From NCBI RefSeq assembly GCF_963855985.1, contig NC_087091.1, positions 12,530,154 through 12,594,153 of the forward strand: a stretch of 64,000 bases of DNA, given 5' to 3'. The stretch's first letter is position 1; each line of letters opens with the position of its first letter. This document shows, piece by piece, positions 21,774 through 33,112 of the stretch. The notes beneath the pieces are model-generated. The model searched no databases. It worked only from the letters and a program-made list of their open reading frames with translations, and was not told the origin of the DNA. The position numbers and the translations under genes were made by a program. Origin of the DNA: Ostrinia nubilalis (Eukaryota; Arthropoda; Insecta; Lepidoptera; Crambidae).

Positions 21774-22115
21774 TAAAAAGAAACCACTTTATTCCAGCCA
21801 AACTCAAGTATATTTCCACTTACACACTTACACTTCAATTACTCAATATTCAACTCACAATAATTATTATAACAGCTATCGGACATAGATTCGTCAAGTG
21901 GTCTGAGTTCTATCGAAGCTAACAGAGTAATGATTCTGAGTGAGCTCTAGGCCTACAACAAGCCTCTCTATCCCCTCCACATTACCACTTCCTTGCCAAA
22001 CAAGATTGAAGTTTTTAACAGTGTTGCCACTTTTTAACTTTAAAATATATACTAAAATCGTAACATTTTTTTAAATTCACTAAAATAATAACAATATTTT
22101 CTAAAAATCATGACA
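21774..22115 (-). repeat. 5' LTR of the chimeric element
   Basis: 342 bp, the same as the copy at 15355-15696 by eye. On the minus strand transcription would start here. The sequence just inside (TCTCAGAAGCGGGATAAGA) is where the primer binding site should be; I could not match it to a tRNA with confidence. Confidence 0.85.
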
Positions 22116-22119
22116 CTAG

Positions 22120-22885
22120 AAGAAGTCTAGAAGACAACACAATATTTTTTTAAACCAATAATATTCCGCAGCAGTTCTCCACCAGTCCGAGCACCAGATT
22201 CCATTGTCACCTTAGCGTTTTTTACGTGCCGGATAACCTCAAAACCTATTTCATTTTTCCATAGCTTTTTCACTGCTCTATTTGTGAATCGTAAAATATT
22301 TTTAATTCACTAAGTATAATAAATGTCTTTTTTTGTGAAAAGTCCTTTGAATACGTAGAATTTGCACTGTTTTCTGTATCACAACACCACGACTCGACGC
22401 CATTTTTCTTGTTTTGATTAGCAGCGCCTCGCGTTGTAAGAAAAAGAACTAAATACTTCAATTTGCCGCGGCATTTTGTAAACAGCAATTGAATTGGCTA
22501 TCAAATGTTTTGGCATATTATAAAGTGCCCAGGCAATTTACATTTTGCCTTCGGCATTTTATAGAGCAGCGAGCGTTTGTGAATTGACGACGCCGTTTGT
22601 AAAATGCGGAATCATACAATTTGCCTGCGACATATACATTTAAACATCCCATATGTCATCATTGTTATCAACACGTCACGTCGTCGGCATGGTTGCTAAG
22701 CAGCGCAGCTAAAAAGCGAAGAACCGCGCATGCGTGGACAGCGCACGCCGAGGAAACGGTGACGGGTTGCCGTAGCGCATGCGTTGGATTACATCCGGTT
22801 ATTGGCTGGCTTACGGCAACCCACGTTGTCAAAAACACAGCTCAAAACAGCCACGGAGGAGTCTGTCCTTAATTATTGTTGTATA
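22120..22885. other. Host or unclassified spacer with a CpG-rich patch
   Basis: No gene is seen. About 22550-22636 is the inverted partner of 14961-15045. About 22720-22830 is unusually CpG-rich for this window. It holds two copies of GCGCATGCGT and an inverted pair GGGTTGCCGTA / TACGGCAACCC. Confidence 0.5.
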
Positions 22886-23095
22886 GCCTGACCAGGAACA
22901 TAAAAACCCTGGCATAGAGGCGCGTCAATTGCATTTGATAGTGCAACACTGAGTACAGTCGTACCTGTGTTAAATTAATAGGCTAACTTTATGTATCGAG
23001 ATTCAGGATTACGGGCTAATTTGATATTTTGCTTGACTACCAGAAGACTGAGGAACTTTTAAAAGTACGTTTTTAGCTCACACAGAATTAATTTG

Positions 23096-23139
<44 letters not shown>

Positions 23140-24222
23140 ACACACACACCGATACACCTCAAACTCATACACCTCACAATGTACTATTTTATCAGTTTTT
23201 TGTTTGTAAACATTGTTTAAGATTCAATCTTTAATAACACTTTTAATTTTTCTTTGTTTATGATCTGTGGAAGAGGGCGCTGATCTTCTGAGATACAGGT
23301 ATTCTATACCTAGTTCGGAAATCAGAGTTCTTTTAAAGTCTCTGTATTATGTTACAATTAATAAAGAAATTTATTATTATACACTTCTTGATTTTTTCTC
23401 CACCTTTTTGGGGTGGGTTATTATATCTGTTATGCGGGCCTCAGCCAAGCATAACAGCGTTGAATGACGATATGTCCGAGGACAGGAATTTACGGGTAAG
23501 ACGGCAGGTGTTTAAAATTACGGCTTTTTGTAGTAAGTATGTCATGTTGTCATTAATTTCCAGAGCTTTAAGACTTTTTGCTAATGTTTTGGGTATTACT
23601 CCTGTAGATGATATAACTTAACTTCATAAATTAACGAAAAAATATTATTAAAGGTAACCTGGTTTAAATAAATAAATTAAATGAAACCCTCAATCGAGCT
23701 ACTAGGACTTATTTTATTATTCATCAATAATCAAATTCAGAACTTGAATATTCAACTGCAATGTCTGCTCATGAACGCTTCAAACTCGGTACTTCTTTCC
23801 CAATTCCATAAAATTCAACACTTACGAAGTGACAAAAAACTTTAAAATAGGTAGTTGAAATAAACCACAGCTCATTTTCATAGTGGACTGTACTATACGA
23901 TAAACATGTCAGTCAATTTGACAACCTTTGTCGGAAACATTATTCAATGAAAATATTGTCCGAACCCTTAGTATTTTTCTTCGACAAATACTTTAACACA
24001 TTGTGAACCACTTTTCTTTCACGACTATAAAAATATTTTAGCAATTTAATTCACAAAATCAATTGCGCACATTTAAAATAAAGTTTGTTTACACTTTGAC
24101 AGCAATAGACTGACATGCAAGATGACATGTCAATGAAGTTTTCAGTTACTGTTGCCATTAAAAGAAATTAGTACCATTAGTTTTCCGCAACATGGCGAGG
24201 GTTTTTATGTTCCTGGTCGGGC
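22886..24222 (+). mobile_element. 739-bp TIR family, copy 3, with a 0.6-kb insertion
   Basis: Both TIRs are intact: GCCTGACCAGGAACATAAAA at 22886, and the complementary end at 24222 with one change (GGTCGGGC). TATA lies on both flanks. The body matches the other copies except for foreign sequence at about 23034-23624. That insert holds a (CA)n run and open stretches I cannot classify. Confidence 0.8.
23101..23148. repeat. (CA)n microsatellite
   Basis: An almost pure CA run of about 48 bp with one interruption (CACCACAC), inside the insertion in copy 3 of the 739-bp family. Confidence 0.9.
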
Positions 24223-24349
24223 TATATATGTATACACGAGTACATTACGAATTTACGAAAATGGGGTGAATGGGGTGAATGACATATTTTACACAAAAAC
24301 GTTAAAATAAAGAGCAAATCGATGTGTCAAATTCAAATTTTGGCGTTTT

Positions 24350-25381
24350 TGACATTGACTTTTGTTTGAAAACCAAGCAAGCCAGCCAAGTTTTGGCGTA
24401 GGAGTCTTTCATTATCAGTACAAAATAAATCAAAAAAAGATGTTCCCCCCTGAGACGTCAGTATTTACGGGTAAATGCTATGGTTTATACAAATCATTAG
24501 AATATATATTACTCATGAAACTTAAAAAGTCCATAATTTTTTCAGACTCAAAAAGTGCATTACAAGCTTTTGCTAAATTCCCTTTTAAAGCTAATATTAA
24601 TTTTCCAATAATTATTGATAGTAGAATATTACTTAACAAATGCCGACTGAATGGTTTTCAGGTAATTTTTGCCTGGATCCCCTCTCACAGTAATATTCCC
24701 GGTAACGAAATAGCAGATAAAATGGCAAATGAGGCAGTACAGTGTGGAGATATTTTCCCATATAAAAACTTCTCTCATGATTTAGCTTCCCTTCCTAAAT
24801 CCTATCTTCGTAAAGCTTGGGAAGGTGAATGGAACAGTAGTGACCTGGTTAAAGGGAAGCATTATAAGAGTATACAGCCCAATATCCCGGTTAAACCTTG
24901 GTTTTTCAGAACGACGCTCGATAAGACAGCCACCTCTATTCTCATTCGCATGCGGTTAGGGCATACGTGTACGCCAGCACATTTAGCCAGACTTAAAATC
25001 ATTGATAGTAATTTATGCGATTGTGGCTCTGAAGTAGGTGATATTAATCACATCCTGTTTTCCTGTCCGAAGTATGATCGCTCCTTTTTTATGTCCTCAT
25101 TGTTAACCTTCCGTGTCCCTTTTCCCACTTGTATTAATACCCTTTTATGCACAAACGATCAAGATATTTATAAATGTATCTTCTTATTCCTATCTAAAAA
25201 TGATATAAAGGTTTAGTCTTTGTACCTCATACCTATATGTTTTATATTATATTTTTAATATCTTATTACATCTACCTACCTACCTATATTGATCCTATCC
25301 TTTTTAATTTCCGAAATTCCGATATTTCCTACATTTTCGTTTCCCTACCTTTGTCGTGGCAAATGCACAAGCCGTGCGAGC

Positions 25382-25414
<33 letters not shown>
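24350..25414 (+). mobile_element. 5'-truncated I-group non-LTR element with poly(A) tail
   Basis: A 5'-truncated element that keeps only the end of ORF2 (24362-25216), a short 3' UTR and an A-tail of about 32 at 25383-25414. The 5' junction is approximate, and I could not define an exact target-site duplication. Confidence 0.8.
24362..25216 (+). CDS. Non-LTR ORF2 C-terminal fragment: RNase H and zinc tail
   Basis: The frame opens in the middle of RNase H: FTGKCYGLYKSLEYI, then IIFSDSKSALQAF and WIPSHSNIPGNEIADKMA. It continues to VKPWFFRTTLDKTATS, MRLGHTCTPAHLARLKI and a CDCG...H...C putative zinc motif. It is a relative of the element at 855-6660, though well diverged. The endonuclease, RT and first RNase H aspartate are absent, so it is not functional. 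There are no stops in what remains. Confidence 0.85.
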   Translation: MFENQASQPSFGVGVFHYQYKINQKKMFPPETSVFTGKCYGLYKSLEYILLMKLKKSIIFSDSKSALQAFAKFPFKANINFPIIIDSRILLNKCRLNGFQVIFAWIPSHSNIPGNEIADKMANEAVQCGDIFPYKNFSHDLASLPKSYLRKAWEGEWNSSDLVKGKHYKSIQPNIPVKPWFFRTTLDKTATSILIRMRLGHTCTPAHLARLKIIDSNLCDCGSEVGDINHILFSCPKYDRSFFMSSLLTFRVPFPTCINTLLCTNDQDIYKCIFLFLSKNDIKV

Positions 25415-25418
<4 letters not shown>

Positions 25419-25432
25419 TTTTTGTTGAGTTG

Positions 25433-26619
25433 CAGCGTGACCACTTTTAGTAGATTTCTACTTTTTTGGTAGATTTGAGGCAAAGAGAACGATGATTTAG
25501 TAGTGCGAAATCGTTTAGTAGATTTTGGTAGATAATTGGTATTTTTAGAACATTGTAATAAATGGTAGTCCAAAATTAAATTGTAACCGAGCCGAGAATC
25601 CAGGCCAGAAAAAAAGAACTTTAGGGTCCGTTTATTTATGGTCACTTTATGAAGGCGAACTAACTTGACAGTTCAATTCAATGCACACAAATGTTGCCAC
25701 ATATTGACTAGTGTTATTAATATCGACATAAAAAAATTCGAACGTTCAAACCAAGGAAGGGTTTATTTTTAAGAAGTACTTTTATTTATCAATGAAATTA
25801 AACTTAAAACTTGTATTATTAAATAGTACTAATTTTAAAAGTGTTATAATTAAATCTATGTTACGGTCAAAGTGATAAATGTGAAAACTATGAATAATCG
25901 CTGGTTATTATGAATAATCACCGCATGATTTGGTAAATGTGATTAATATGAGGTCATTTATGTGTATACATATAAAACTAAATAGGCGGCTTAGGGGTGG
26001 CCCAAGGGCCACCCCCGCCGCACCTTAACCTATTTTTCATTTTAAATCAAAACATTATGTTAAAGGCATCATGGAAAAGTAACATTATGCAAGAAACATT
26101 AAAAACTCATTATGCCAAATTATATTATATATGATATCAAAACGTTCAAAAGTTTGGCTGTACACGAGCACGTAAACAAGATGTTGTTCTCTTTTATGAA
26201 ATTTGTTAGTACTAAGGTTGAATTATTAAATAATCACTGTTAAATGTGATAATTTATCACTTTTACCGCGACTGTCGGTAATTATTCATAATAACCGGTT
26301 ACTATTAACAATTTTCAATCCATCACATTAACCGTAACATCTATACTAATATTATAAAGAGCGCTGGAAATTGCACAAATTTTAAACCTGAAGCATCCAT
26401 GCATCCATCCAGTAATGAAAAATGACAAAAAATTATATAAAAATGTTAAAAAGACTATAATGATGATGATAAATAAATAAAAATACTATATTTTGTTCAA
26501 ATTATATGTTTTATTTTATGTGGTAGAATTTAAGTAGAATTTTAAATAGGTCTTGGTAGATTTTGGTAGATTTGAGCATCGTTTTTGGTAGATTATCTGA
26601 TGAAAAAGTGGTCACACTG
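25433..26619 (+). mobile_element. Non-autonomous hAT element with 8-bp TSD
   Basis: The ends are inverted repeats CAGCGTGACCACTTTT (left) and CAGTGTGACCACTTTT (right, complement). A perfect 8-bp duplication TTGAGTTG flanks it (25425-25432 and 26620-26627), diagnostic of hAT. Sub-terminal variants of TTTGGTAGATTT occur in both arms. No transposase frame is present. A smaller element is nested inside. The right end lies 147 bp before the ATG of the gene at 26767, so the element is within the promoter or 5' UTR region. Confidence 0.9.
25859..26339. mobile_element. Small fold-back nested in the hAT, 4-bp TSD
   Basis: The ends TGTTACGGT and ACCGTAACA are flanked by TCTA on each side (25855-25858 and 26340-26343). 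The arms share GGTTATTATGAATAAT. A GC-rich hairpin (GGGGTGGCCCAAGGGCCACC) sits in the loop near 25995. Just right of it, ATACTAATATTATAAAG resembles a Helitron 5' end. Confidence 0.65.
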
Positions 26620-26766
26620 TTGAGTTGAGTGTTTACAAAATGTTGTTTGTCTTGCTTGTGAGTACTTTTAGATTTACTGTGACGAAACTTTAAACTGCGT
26701 TTTATCTTTTTTCTTTGATAGTAGAAAGAGCTTTTCAAGTAACAAGGTCAAGGAAACCCTGTTACA

Positions 26767-29423
26767 ATGAGCAGTCCTAGGAAGAAAAAAATTAAACTAC
26801 TGGACTCGCCAAATGCGAACAAACACAAACGAGATTGTGAAAATACGGAAGAATCTTTATTTTCTAAACGGCAGAAGGTTGAAAAAGTTCCCGGGGAAGA
26901 CCTACAAGCAAAGAAAAGAAGAAACTTCATAACAGCATGTGAATTAGTGTCTTACAAATCTTACTATGACCACAACTTGCGATTCCAATTGATACATGTG
27001 CCCCCTTGTGCAAACATTACCACATGCAAACATCATGATCACAAAAATGTAAGTACCAAATTAAGGAAGCAAGTAATACACAATTTATTAAAAAGATTTA
27101 TTTACTTGTGATTTATTTCATTATGTAGCAATTTAAATACCTAACGTTAATTTAAATTGTACCTTAACTGTATTAGATACCCAAATAAATAATTCACAGT
27201 CCTAATTGATTGAAAAAATCTAATTAGATAATATGAACTTTTGATTTTGAGTTTGTTTGTTTCAGCCGAATGACATCCACTGCTTTACAAAAGTCTCCCC
27301 CAAAGATTTCCACAAAGACCACCTTTTCCTGTGACCTTCACCAGATCATTATTTTGAGTGTTAGTTTTTAAATTGCAACTTTTTATTCATAAATAAATAG
27401 TTGTTTATTGCACTTTCAGTCCAGCAGTAGCAAGGCTATGCCATCGTATGCTGAGGAGTCTTTCAGAATAGAGATGAAAACTAACATGTGGCGTGAAGCA
27501 CTGGAAGTCTGCCGACTGTGTATTACACCAGATCAATATTTATCAGCGAATATTCTAAAAGATATTGTAGAAATTATGCTGGTAAGTACATTGTGATTTT
27601 ACGATTTATGTACCACCTACTTTAATTTTTAAAAAGTAATAAATTCTCCCTACCATTCTGTTATCAGTACATAAATGTTTGTATTATTCATCATTTATTA
27701 GAAGATAATATATTTTAATGATCCTAATTATCATTACAGAATGCCCACAATGATGAACACACTGATTACACAATTGAATACTTATTGGATAAGTGTCAAC
27801 AAGTATTTGAATTGAACTTCAGCTATCATCCACCGTGCCTTGTCAAGAGCCTCAGAAAATGCTATAATGATTTTTTGACTTCACCAATGGACTTGAAAGA
27901 TAAATCTTTTACAAATCGGACTGAGTTCGGCTGTAGCAAAGGGATATTTAAATACTGTCTGAATAGATTAGAACATGAGTTAAGCATGGACAGCAAAGAT
28001 GAACCGCTTGTCGATAAATGTGAAAATATACCGGAAGATATGAAGCAGAGTGTCAAGGGATTGCACTGGCAGAAAGAGAAATTCGAAATATATGAGCTGC
28101 TGCATCGAACAGAAAGGATAAAAAGACTCATTGCAGTTTTGGATACTATTATAGAACTGTTACAATATGATTTAACCATTTGGCATACAAGGTATTAAGT
28201 ATAGATCTTCATTTTAATTTACATAGTTATATTAATACCTTTTTTATAAACCCACAGAATACTTTCCCTGTTTAATTGATAGACAATTTGTTTCCAGGTA
28301 TACTAACAACTTAGGTAGTCACATTATGCGTTCTCACAAGCCTCTGATGGCCTATTTGCTATGGTCAAACAATGTCCTGTTTACTGGAGCTGTGAACAAC
28401 AACTGCAGACAAATAATGAGGCTGTTTGTTTATATGATACACCTGCAGTACCCAGAAGAACACATAAAAGTAATAACTGTAAGTAATCTCATTTTTACAT
28501 AAATAAATATACTAATAAGAAATAGGTAATTTTCTTTATTTCATTATTTTGTGTATTCTTTTTCAGATATGGCTAAATACTATGGTTCAGACATTTTATA
28601 TTTGTGAAAATAATTCAAATAGTGACTACCCTAATACTGGAAAATATTGCACAGCTTTTGCAAATGAATTTTATAAAATTATTGCAGGTAAACAATTCAA
28701 GACCTCTTTGTAATAATTTAATTATTGATGATTATAGAATGATTTATCTTATGTCTGTATTTTTTTTCTTTTACAGAAATGCCTCATGAATCTGTGATCA
28801 GGATATTAGAGAGAATAAAACCAAATTACATGAAGTATCTCATAGGGACACTACATATCAAGAGGATCCTACCAACCCAAGAAGACGATCCACTAAAGAT
28901 ATTCACAGATTTTGTGAAAAATCTTCAGTGGAAGAAATATCCTGAAAGCACTAGTCAAATTAATATTCCAAGGACCACAAATTTTAAAAATACTAATCTA
29001 ATGAAGCACTTACTAAGGAGATGTAACAAATTAAATTCAAAAGGAAACATTGTTGATGAAGAGACTGAGACATACAAAAGATTTGATCCACTTTCCTTGC
29101 CTAAAGATCATAAAATATCATTAAATCATGTTATTCACACACTGTATATAACTTTGGAAGCATATCTAGAGGCATATAGTGTTCAGAAAGTTCAAGAAAC
29201 GTTGGGTGAATTAAACTTGAACTTGGAAAGTAATGAGAACTCAATTGAACAAAAAATCTTACCAGATTTTTGTTCATACAGTGTGACAGAACATTTTATC
29301 AAAAAATATCGATCTATATACCAGTCATTAAGAGAACTTGTGCTGATATTGAATGAAATGAAAGTTAGTGGAAGTCTCCCTAGCATATTTAAAGTATTTG
29401 AAAATATTGATTTGTTAGGATGA
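26767..29423 (+). CDS. Six-exon gene for an unrecognised, probably nuclear protein
   Basis: I join six exons: 26767-27048, 27420-27581, 27740-28191, 28298-28478, 28567-28687 and 28777-29423. All five introns are GT-AG and short (about 90-370 bp), and phases agree (0, 0, 2, 0, 1), giving 614 residues. The N-terminus is basic (SSPRKKKIK, SKRQKVEK, AKKRRN), which suggests nuclear import. The remainder looks helical, with motifs such as MWREALEVCRLCI, YLSANILKDIVEIML, KPLMAYLLWSNNVLFTG and ITLEAYLEAYS. I see no catalytic motif, signal peptide or membrane span and do not recognise the family. Steady frame and clean splice sites mark it as a working gene. An AATAAA lies at about 29575. It converges on the L47 gene. 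Confidence 0.85.
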
Positions 29424-30347
29424 AATACGTGCAATAAGCATGTATCTACAGCTACCACCAGCCAGATTTAAAATGTAACTGTGTAACCAACCAGTAACCT
29501 TTGTTTGGTAGAGAATAGTGTCACTTTATCAGAAACTGGTCAAAGTGACCTTTTAAATAGTATTGTAGTATATAATAAACTTGAAAGAATATATTTTACT
29601 ACTAACTTAATATTCTCAAATATATGATGAAGACTTGATTAAACTCTAAATTATGTTTATTGAAATATTATGTGAATTGCAAGTACTCTTTTGTTGGACC
29701 CTTCATAATAATAATTTGTAGAAAGATGAACAATGAGATTGATTCATCTTAATTATAGCTTTTATTATTATCACAAAAAACTTTTGCTTGACTCAGTGCC
29801 ATAGTATTTTAAGTGAGAAGAGATGTTGCTAATAGTATTGTTCTTTTAATTTTGTGTTACTTTGTGCCTGGACACCTCTTGTAACAACCTAATTTGTCTT
29901 TGATTTCTTGTAGGCACTTTAGCTGGCTATACTCAATAAATTGTAACTTATTATTGGTGGTCTCCCCTTAGGTCCAAATCTTTGGGTCTCCCACTTTTGT
30001 ACAGATGTTGGTTCTGTTTGGCCAAGAGATGGCGCTTCTTTCAATATATCTTTTCATTACAAATAGGTGTAATACTACATAGACTACTAACTACTTACAA
30101 ATAGAGGTCTATGTAGAAATACATTTAATATACATTAAGTTCAATATATTGTTATTCTTGAAGTCTGATTAAAATGTTACCTGATATTGTATAATAAATT
30201 ATGCTGGCAAATAAAACATCAACATGTCTGTTCTAAACTTATTTTATTTTCATCTTCCACTTATGGAGAATCATAAATGAGTTTTTCATGAAAGTAGTTA
30301 CCAGATGTTAAAATATTTAATTCTATTATTTCACTATTAACAAAGGA
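29424..30347. other. Convergent 3' UTRs of the two host genes
   Basis: AATAAA signals occur on the plus strand at about 29575, 29937 and 30191. On the minus strand the complement (TTTATT-type) occurs at about 30240. A short hairpin (ACATAGAC / GTCTATGT) lies near 30077-30115. No ORF is supported. Confidence 0.6.
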
Positions 30348-31118
30348 CTAATACTTGGGAAAATAGTGACCCCTAGCTTTTTTGGTGCGCTTAGCCTTTT
30401 CTATATCAACACTTGGGTACTCCGCTTTCAGCTTTTCCATATCCATATCTGGGAATCTCTTGAGCAACTGTTGGACGTGGTTGTAATCCCTGTTGCGAGC
30501 TTTCCTTTCTTCATTGTACTGCTTTTCCTTGTACTTCCTTAAAAATTTCTTTACAGCTATGCTATTAATGTATCCATGTTCTAGATATGTTCTTACCCAC
30601 CTAGTGTTCATAAATTGGGGTATAGGGTATTCTTTTTTCTCATATTTTTCTGGAAGTCCAATTAGACTTACAACATCCTCTACTGGCCTCTCCCCTGTCT
30701 CCCCAGTTTCCAATTTATAGTATGCAACATTGCGTTCTTTAATTACTGTTTCGATATTATTCATCGACTCTTGCACTTTATCAATTCGTTCAGGATTAGG
30801 AAACAATTTAACCTGTTCTTTACATTCATGCTCCATTGTATACAGCATGTTCCTCTCTTTTAGTAATACATACCATAGTTTGTGTAAATCCGTATTGGAT
30901 TTTATTCTGAGTTCGTCTAATTTCCAACCTCTCCCAACTCTGATATTGGTCTCAGACCAATTTTTCTTGTCATCAAAGAATTCCATCAAGTCTTGCGCCG
31001 CATGTGTTGTATGAAAATCTCTTTTCACTGCGATAGCTGAAGCATTAATTACTGCATTATGAGACCTATGGCACAAGACCATGGTGCTCTTAAATATATT
31101 GTTGATTAATTTGTTCAT
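30348..31118 (-). CDS. mRpL47: Mitochondrial ribosomal protein L47 (uL29m)
   Basis: A 256-residue single-exon protein. The N-terminal 35 or so residues are basic and lack acidic residues (MNKLINNIFKSTMVLCHRS, AVKRDFHTTHAAQ), as in a mitochondrial targeting peptide. The uL29 core begins at DLMEFFDD and includes the family signature GRGWKLDELRIKSNTDLHKL and WYVLLKERNMLYTMEHE, followed by the L47-specific extension (NTRWVRTYLEHGYINSIAVK). It acts in the large subunit of the mitochondrial ribosome, near the exit tunnel. The length fits insect L47. The start is the first ATG; the sequence upstream is AT-rich. Confidence 0.95.
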   Translation of the reverse strand: MNKLINNIFKSTMVLCHRSHNAVINASAIAVKRDFHTTHAAQDLMEFFDDKKNWSETNIRVGRGWKLDELRIKSNTDLHKLWYVLLKERNMLYTMEHECKEQVKLFPNPERIDKVQESMNNIETVIKERNVAYYKLETGETGERPVEDVVSLIGLPEKYEKKEYPIPQFMNTRWVRTYLEHGYINSIAVKKFLRKYKEKQYNEERKARNRDYNHVQQLLKRFPDMDMEKLKAEYPSVDIEKAKRTKKARGHYFPKY

Positions 31119-33112
31119 TTTTAGTTAAAATTAATATTTTTCACATGTGGATAAAATTCTACACAAATATTTTCGACTGATGGATGTGACAGCTGACTGA
31201 CAGGTAAGCTGACATTTTGTTTTTTTTTAATTTAATTTATTCAGTAGCAATCGCTCTGATTAACAGTTTTTGGGTCGAAAAAAATTGCATAAAAGTCGCG
31301 CAACGTGAGTGGAGGCCATCAACACAAACAATAAACCAAACCACAGCAATGGACAAATAATTTTTAATGTTATAACATTGTCTGCGCTTACGCTGGTGTC
31401 TTGTGGATCACGATTGTTCACGATACGATTTTGATACGATTAATACCATCGACGGATGGCGGAGGGGCAGCTCTATCCAAAAAGTTACGTTTTGTTATAA
31501 AATAAAATATTTTAAGATTTTAATTTTTACTATTACTGTTAAGTGCTATTTTATTATTTATTATAATTTAAAAAAAAACTCGTGCCCTTTAAATTATTGG
31601 CAAAGTAATCATAATTTATTTGAGTATAAATTCTTTAAATAATATGAGACAATAGTGCTGACATTTGATGGTGGAACAAAACGAAATTTTAGTAAATGTC
31701 GTGCAGTGTTCGTTGTCATCGGGTTCGTTTGTGAGAAATGCCATCAAAAATAGTAAAAAAAACAAAGAAGACTTTCGTATTTCCGTGTTTTGAAGTATTT
31801 TTGGTTGTGCCAGTTTATTTTGCTATTGATAAGTAGCACTCGCATTGTAATATTACTTGTGTTATTGGAATTTGTAACCTACTAAGAATTGTCATCCGGA
31901 CCCTGAAGGTAAAGTATCACAGCACAGAATACATAATAGTAGCAACAGAAATTGCACTCCTTTGTGTAGGATCAGATGCCGGCATTTTAACGGTAATAAT
32001 AATAATGCAAAATATCCAACGCACATGGTGCATTCGAAATCGCACCTTACTACTACGCTCACAAGAGCGCTATTTTTTTGTGTTCAGAATTGATCTACCT
32101 CACAGCTCAAGCGTCAGGGTTGTATATGCAAAGTAAAATAAATAAAAACTTAATTTTAAGAAGCATTTATTGTATTTACGATTGGTAAACGTTAATCTAG
32201 TGGTGTTTGTATAATCGTACCATCTCTAAAGTACCTATTAATAAACTTCAGCGTTGCGATAATTCGAAAATGGACAAACAGTTTTAAAAGTAAAAGTTAA
32301 TGTTTTTATTAGGTAAAATATTTTTTTGCTACAGTTTTTTGTCATAAGTATTTCAAAATTATTCAAAAAGTGTAGTTTTTTAAATTATTTAAATCACTAC
32401 AGTTAATTATTATTTCTAAATATTACGATTTTCCATTAAAGAAGAATAACAGTGCTGTTGGAACAATAAACCTTGATTGCAACGATGATCGACCGAGCGT
32501 GTATAGAAATACGCGTGTGCTCACAGGCGCGTCACGGCGCGTGGCGGTCCTGACTGATTTGCAACTTGAAGTTGTCGCGCGCTGTAGGTAATTATCTCGG
32601 CCGGCATAGGCGAGTGACGGAGGCCTGATCACAGCACAACAAGCATTTTTTTATAACTACCTAGGTAAATGTTTGTGTTCTACAAGCATCTTGTCGACTA
32701 CTTTTACCGGCAATGTATTGACGAAACAAAACAGTCATAATAATGAATTGAAGTTGTTGCTATCAAGATTGAAACTAATTTTGTTTTGTTTGGGTGTTAC
32801 TTTAATAGTGCATAATCTTAAATTAATGACATAACTGACTTGTTTCCAGGAGTTAAATACTTTCCCTCCTGTTGTTGGTATTAGGTATTGAACTGTAGGA
32901 TGTTTATTTGCCATGTCTGTTTATAATTTATGTTTCCAAATTAGTAAATCCATATTAACATAGTAAAAGTTAAAATATTTATCTTCTACAGTATGACCTA
33001 ACTCTACTAACTAACATAAAACTTGTAAGGCTGCTTGGAAACATCAATTTTTGGAAAGGACTACAGCCTAATATTTCTCCTGATATAGCGGTGGTGTATG
33101 GTTTATAAATAA
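31119..33112. other. Intergenic; possible non-coding first exon near 31700-31908
   Basis: No coding gene is seen. A GC-rich patch at about 32480-32600 (GCGCGTCACGGCGCGTGG) stands out. A plausible donor, GAAG then GTAAAG, lies at 31908/31909, downstream of CAGTGTTCGTTGTC, which could be an initiator region; both are weak alone. Otherwise AT-rich sequence. Confidence 0.35.

Larger units (their letters stand above)
15355..22115 (-). mobile_element. Complete chimeric Gypsy-type LTR element with identical LTRs
   Basis: Direct repeats at 15355-15696 and 21774-22115 are both 342 bp, and I see no difference between them by eye. The 4-bp duplication CTAG flanks the pair (15351-15354 and 22116-22119). 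On the minus strand each LTR starts TGTCATGA and ends TTTTTA and carries an AATAAA signal near its 3' end, so the element reads right to left. Its own minus-strand coding is reduced to a Gag N-terminus and an RNase H piece. The rest of the interior is a different Gypsy in the opposite orientation. Identical LTRs imply a young insertion. Confidence 0.85.

Noticed and set aside
27277..27335. Possible extra exon in intron 1 of the host gene
   Set aside because: It has an acceptor (TTTCAG) but the frame meets a stop and the next donor would break the phase.
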